A stretch of DNA of 64,000 nucleotides from Lytechinus variegatus. Taxonomy: Eukaryota > Echinodermata > Echinoidea > Temnopleuroida > Toxopneustidae. The notes beneath the pieces are model-generated. The model had not been told where the DNA came from. It saw nothing but the letters and a program-made list of their open reading frames with translations, and made no database searches. The DNA lies in contig NC_054758.1 of the NCBI RefSeq assembly GCF_018143015.1, positions 12,504,001 to 12,568,000 on the forward strand. The letters are read 5' to 3'. This document shows positions 61,843 through 64,000 of this stretch, one piece after another (within the stretch, counting starts at the first letter, position 1; every line of letters starts with the position of its first letter). The translations under genes were made by a program, and so were the position numbers.

Positions 61843-61974
61843 CTGGGGCCTGTTGCAGAAAGAGTTGCGTTTAAACGCAAGTCACGAGTACGGGTGCTTC
61901 ATTGGCTGAAAATCAAGTTACGCAAGATTTTTTGAGTTGCGTTTGATCGCAACTCTGTCTGCAACGGGCCCCAG
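61843..61974. repeat. CTGGGGCCTGTTGCAGA palindromic MITE
   Basis: CTGGGGCCTGTTGCAGAAAG at the left; TCTGCAACGGGCCCCAG at the right; AGAGTTGCGTTTAAACGCAA and TTGCGTTTGATCGCAACTCT inside are also inverted. 132 bp. Confidence 0.8.
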
Positions 61975-62419
61975 TTTATATACCGAAGGTACGATAAAAA
62001 CAATTTGCTTTAAAACGACATCTTTTTGTAATGTTTGTAAGTCACAAAAAAGTGAAAAGCATTCGCATCTGAAGTTAGAATTTAAAAACACGAAACTTCT
62101 AATAACTTTAAATTTCGGTGTATTTTCCTCCGACGTTAATTATTTTTTATTTTTTTGCAAAAAGCCATTTTGACATGGTAACATCTCCTTTAAGATGAGG
62201 AAGATTCAAGGGAGCGAGGGGGGGCACAGTGTGTTTATCGGGTAAGGGCTAGGGGTCGTGGATTCGGACGTAGGTGTTTGCAATTACAATAAGTATTATA
62301 ATATGGAGGGAATTTGCGTGCGCACGTATTACGAGGGAAACTATAAAAGAAAGTGAGATGGGCAGGGTGTGCGGTCGATTGTGTGAGTTTGTGTCTATGG
62401 GAAAGAAGGGCTTCGGATA

Positions 62420-62815
62420 AAAATAATAATAGTAATAATTAACATTTGTATAGCGCTTATCACAAAACATATCTCTAAGCGCTTATATAGGACACAATAG
62501 AAAGCAGCAAAAAGCTAAAGTAATTGTATAGTTCACAGTAGACTGTAGACATTTGAGGGGCTTCTCATGCGAAGGGAAAGGCTGTTTAACAAATAAGATG
62601 GTCTTTGAACATGGATTTGAATTTCTCTGATGAATCTGCTTGTTTTACACTTTGTGGTAGGTTGTTCCAGAGATGAGGGGATGCGGAATAAAAAGACCGC
62701 AAACCATAATGCTGCATGGGTATTGGTGACAGGAAGTATTAAACGTGATTTGTATCTTGGATGTTGGAGTATGCGATTATGTGTGTAGACTCGGAAGTCT
62801 ACATAAAGAATGAGA
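62420..62815. repeat. Dispersed repeat with GTATAGCGCTTATCACAAAA head
   Basis: A GCGCTTATCACAAAACATAT / CTCTAAGCGCTTATATAGGA pair followed by sequence resembling the common 'GTTCCAGAG...' repeat (GGTAGGTTGTTCCAGAGATG). The ORF on the minus strand (62533-62865) is a by-product. Family not identified. Confidence 0.45.
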
Positions 62816-62845
62816 GAGAGAGGGAGAGAGAGAGAGAGAGAGAAA
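62813..62845. repeat. (GA)n microsatellite
   Basis: About 30 bp of GAGAGA with one GGG interruption. Confidence 0.85.
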
Positions 62846-63047
62846 GGTGAGTGATAGAACATCAAATATTGTAGAGAGGAAAGGGGTCATGTGGGAAATT
62901 AAAAGAGTGGCAATGGGGTTCATGTATTATAAAGGAAAAGGATTAATCAGCGAAGGGAAGGGTTTTAAGAACACAGAAGAAGGCAGTGTAAGCAGGATAT
63001 ATCTCGAGGCGTTCAGACACATTATCGATTGTTCATCCGTGTTTGAA

Positions 63048-63495
63048 GAGTGGTTCCAAAAGGGGTTTGGACCATCTTGGACCATTCTGAGAAAAAAACA
63101 AGTTTTTTTCTCACTTATTGCAATATTATTATGAGAAACTAAATTGTCATGATACCCTACCTTGAGAACATAAAATTGGGTATTAAAAAAATCTTCCCGT
63201 CTTCATATTTTTAAAAAATATTATACCCCAAATAAGTATATGTGTGGACCTAACCACTTTTTTCCAACCAAACTGAAATGGACCTGACCCCTTTAAAAAT
63301 ATTCCTTGCCATTTTAGTTCACCTTTTTAATTGTTATTTCACCTTTTCTTTGATGATATCAAAGAAAGGGTGAAATAACAATTAAAAAGGTGAACTAAAA
63401 TGGCAAGGAAAAATCTTTACATTGAGACAAAATAAAATCAAATTTGATGAAAAATGCACCTAAACCCTTTTGCAAGTGAGTTTTTCATTTGATAC
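63048..63495. repeat. GCAAAAGGGGTTAGGTCCA repeat, copy 4, with inner fold-back
   Basis: CAAAAGGGGTTTGGACCATC opens, AAACCCTTTTGCAAGTGAG closes; body matches copy 1 at 46932-47350. A nearly perfect palindrome at 63302-63410 is not in the other copies. Confidence 0.75.
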
Positions 63496-63929
63496 GGCGA
63501 GAGACTCTTTTCCCTTTCTCGGGATAAAAATTACCGAATAAAAAATAAAGATCACATACACCCTAGGGTAGACGGTGAAGTACGAAACATGTTTATTGCC
63601 AAGAGACTCGTCAGCGGAGAGAGAGCAAGACGATTCATAACCTGGATAAATTGTACATAATCACCATCACTGTCCTGCGTTGGATCTCTTCATTTAATCG
63701 GTGGATCACGTCCGAAGAGGTAATTCATTTAATCTTCTAATTAGACTACTGGGGACATGTATGTTTGTCGATACGTTGCATACACAAATGTTATCTTACA
63801 TTGTACATAATTTATTTGCTTCGTATTTTAACATGCGACTCGTGTTGCTAGACTGAATAGAACCAGTATTAATACTTACTCAAACTGGGGTTGAATACTT
63901 ACTAGCCTGCTTCTAATAAAAAAAAATAA

Positions 63930-64000
63930 TACCCATGATAGTCATTTCTGTTCCAAAAACTGTTTTCCCAGTGGGCCCTGCTATCGTTATTACCCTGGCT
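63930..64000 (-). mobile_element. tRNA-derived SINE cut by window end
   Basis: TTCCAAAAACTGTTTTCCCA and GGGCCCTGCTATCGTTATTA match the 3' part of the minus-strand SINE at 40930-41237; the head lies beyond the window. Confidence 0.75.

Noticed and set aside
62533-62865. 110-codon minus-strand ORF
   Set aside because: Lies on a dispersed repeat and a GA microsatellite; the SLSLSLPLSL segment is a translation of the GA tract.
63540-63725. Possible 5' exon ending GAAGAG before GTAATT
   Set aside because: No open frame reaches the donor-like site, and the downstream gene, if any, is outside the window.

Overview
This is a eukaryotic, intron-rich, AT-rich window with no bacterial features: coding exons of 80-270 nt with GT-AG splice sites, lie between introns and intergenic DNA packed with miniature inverted-repeat elements, tRNA-derived SINEs, decayed LINEs and microsatellites. 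The repeat content (a roughly 0.55 kb palindromic repeat with AAGTCCACC ends, and SINEs with a tRNA head) and the gene families (sialyltransferase, cytosolic sulfotransferases, a small FN3 protein) suggest a marine deuterostome, most likely an echinoderm such as a sea urchin. That placement is inference; no search was run.

Layout. (1) 587-13375, plus strand: six exons of an alpha-2,8-sialyltransferase (ST8SIA) family gene whose 5' exons lie left of the window. Sialylmotifs L, S, III and VS and four conserved cysteines are visible, but exon 8228-8467 carries one base too many for the reading frame to join the last exon. (2) 13376-19260: convergent intergenic DNA with a 1.67 kb inverted-repeat element flanked by an exact 8 bp duplication, and several smaller elements. 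(3) 19261-35286, minus strand: a cytosolic sulfotransferase gene (SULT-A) with one set of exons 2-6 and three tandem copies of exon 1. LINE and SINE copies sit in its introns. (4) 37530-43852, minus strand: a complete six-exon paralogue (SULT-B, 312 residues) with exons 2-6 of identical length to SULT-A. (5) 43853-46778: intergenic DNA between divergently transcribed SULT-B and the next gene. (6) 46779-58876, plus strand: a four-exon gene for a small secreted protein with a signal peptide, two FN3-like domains and a GPI-anchor-like C-terminus (242 residues). (7) 58877-64000: repeats only, ending inside a SINE.

How the genes might relate: a sialyltransferase acts in the Golgi, the sulfotransferases in the cytosol and the FN3 protein at the cell surface. 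Nothing in the sequence shows that they share a pathway. The most notable gene-level features are the three alternative first exons of SULT-A, the single-base frame conflict in the sialyltransferase, and the small FN3/GPI protein. Among repeats, the most notable are the 1.67 kb element with its GGTGTT/AACACC array, and the inverted pair of elements built of GAGACGTCTC palindromes. No LTR, retroviral or Polinton-like element was recognised.
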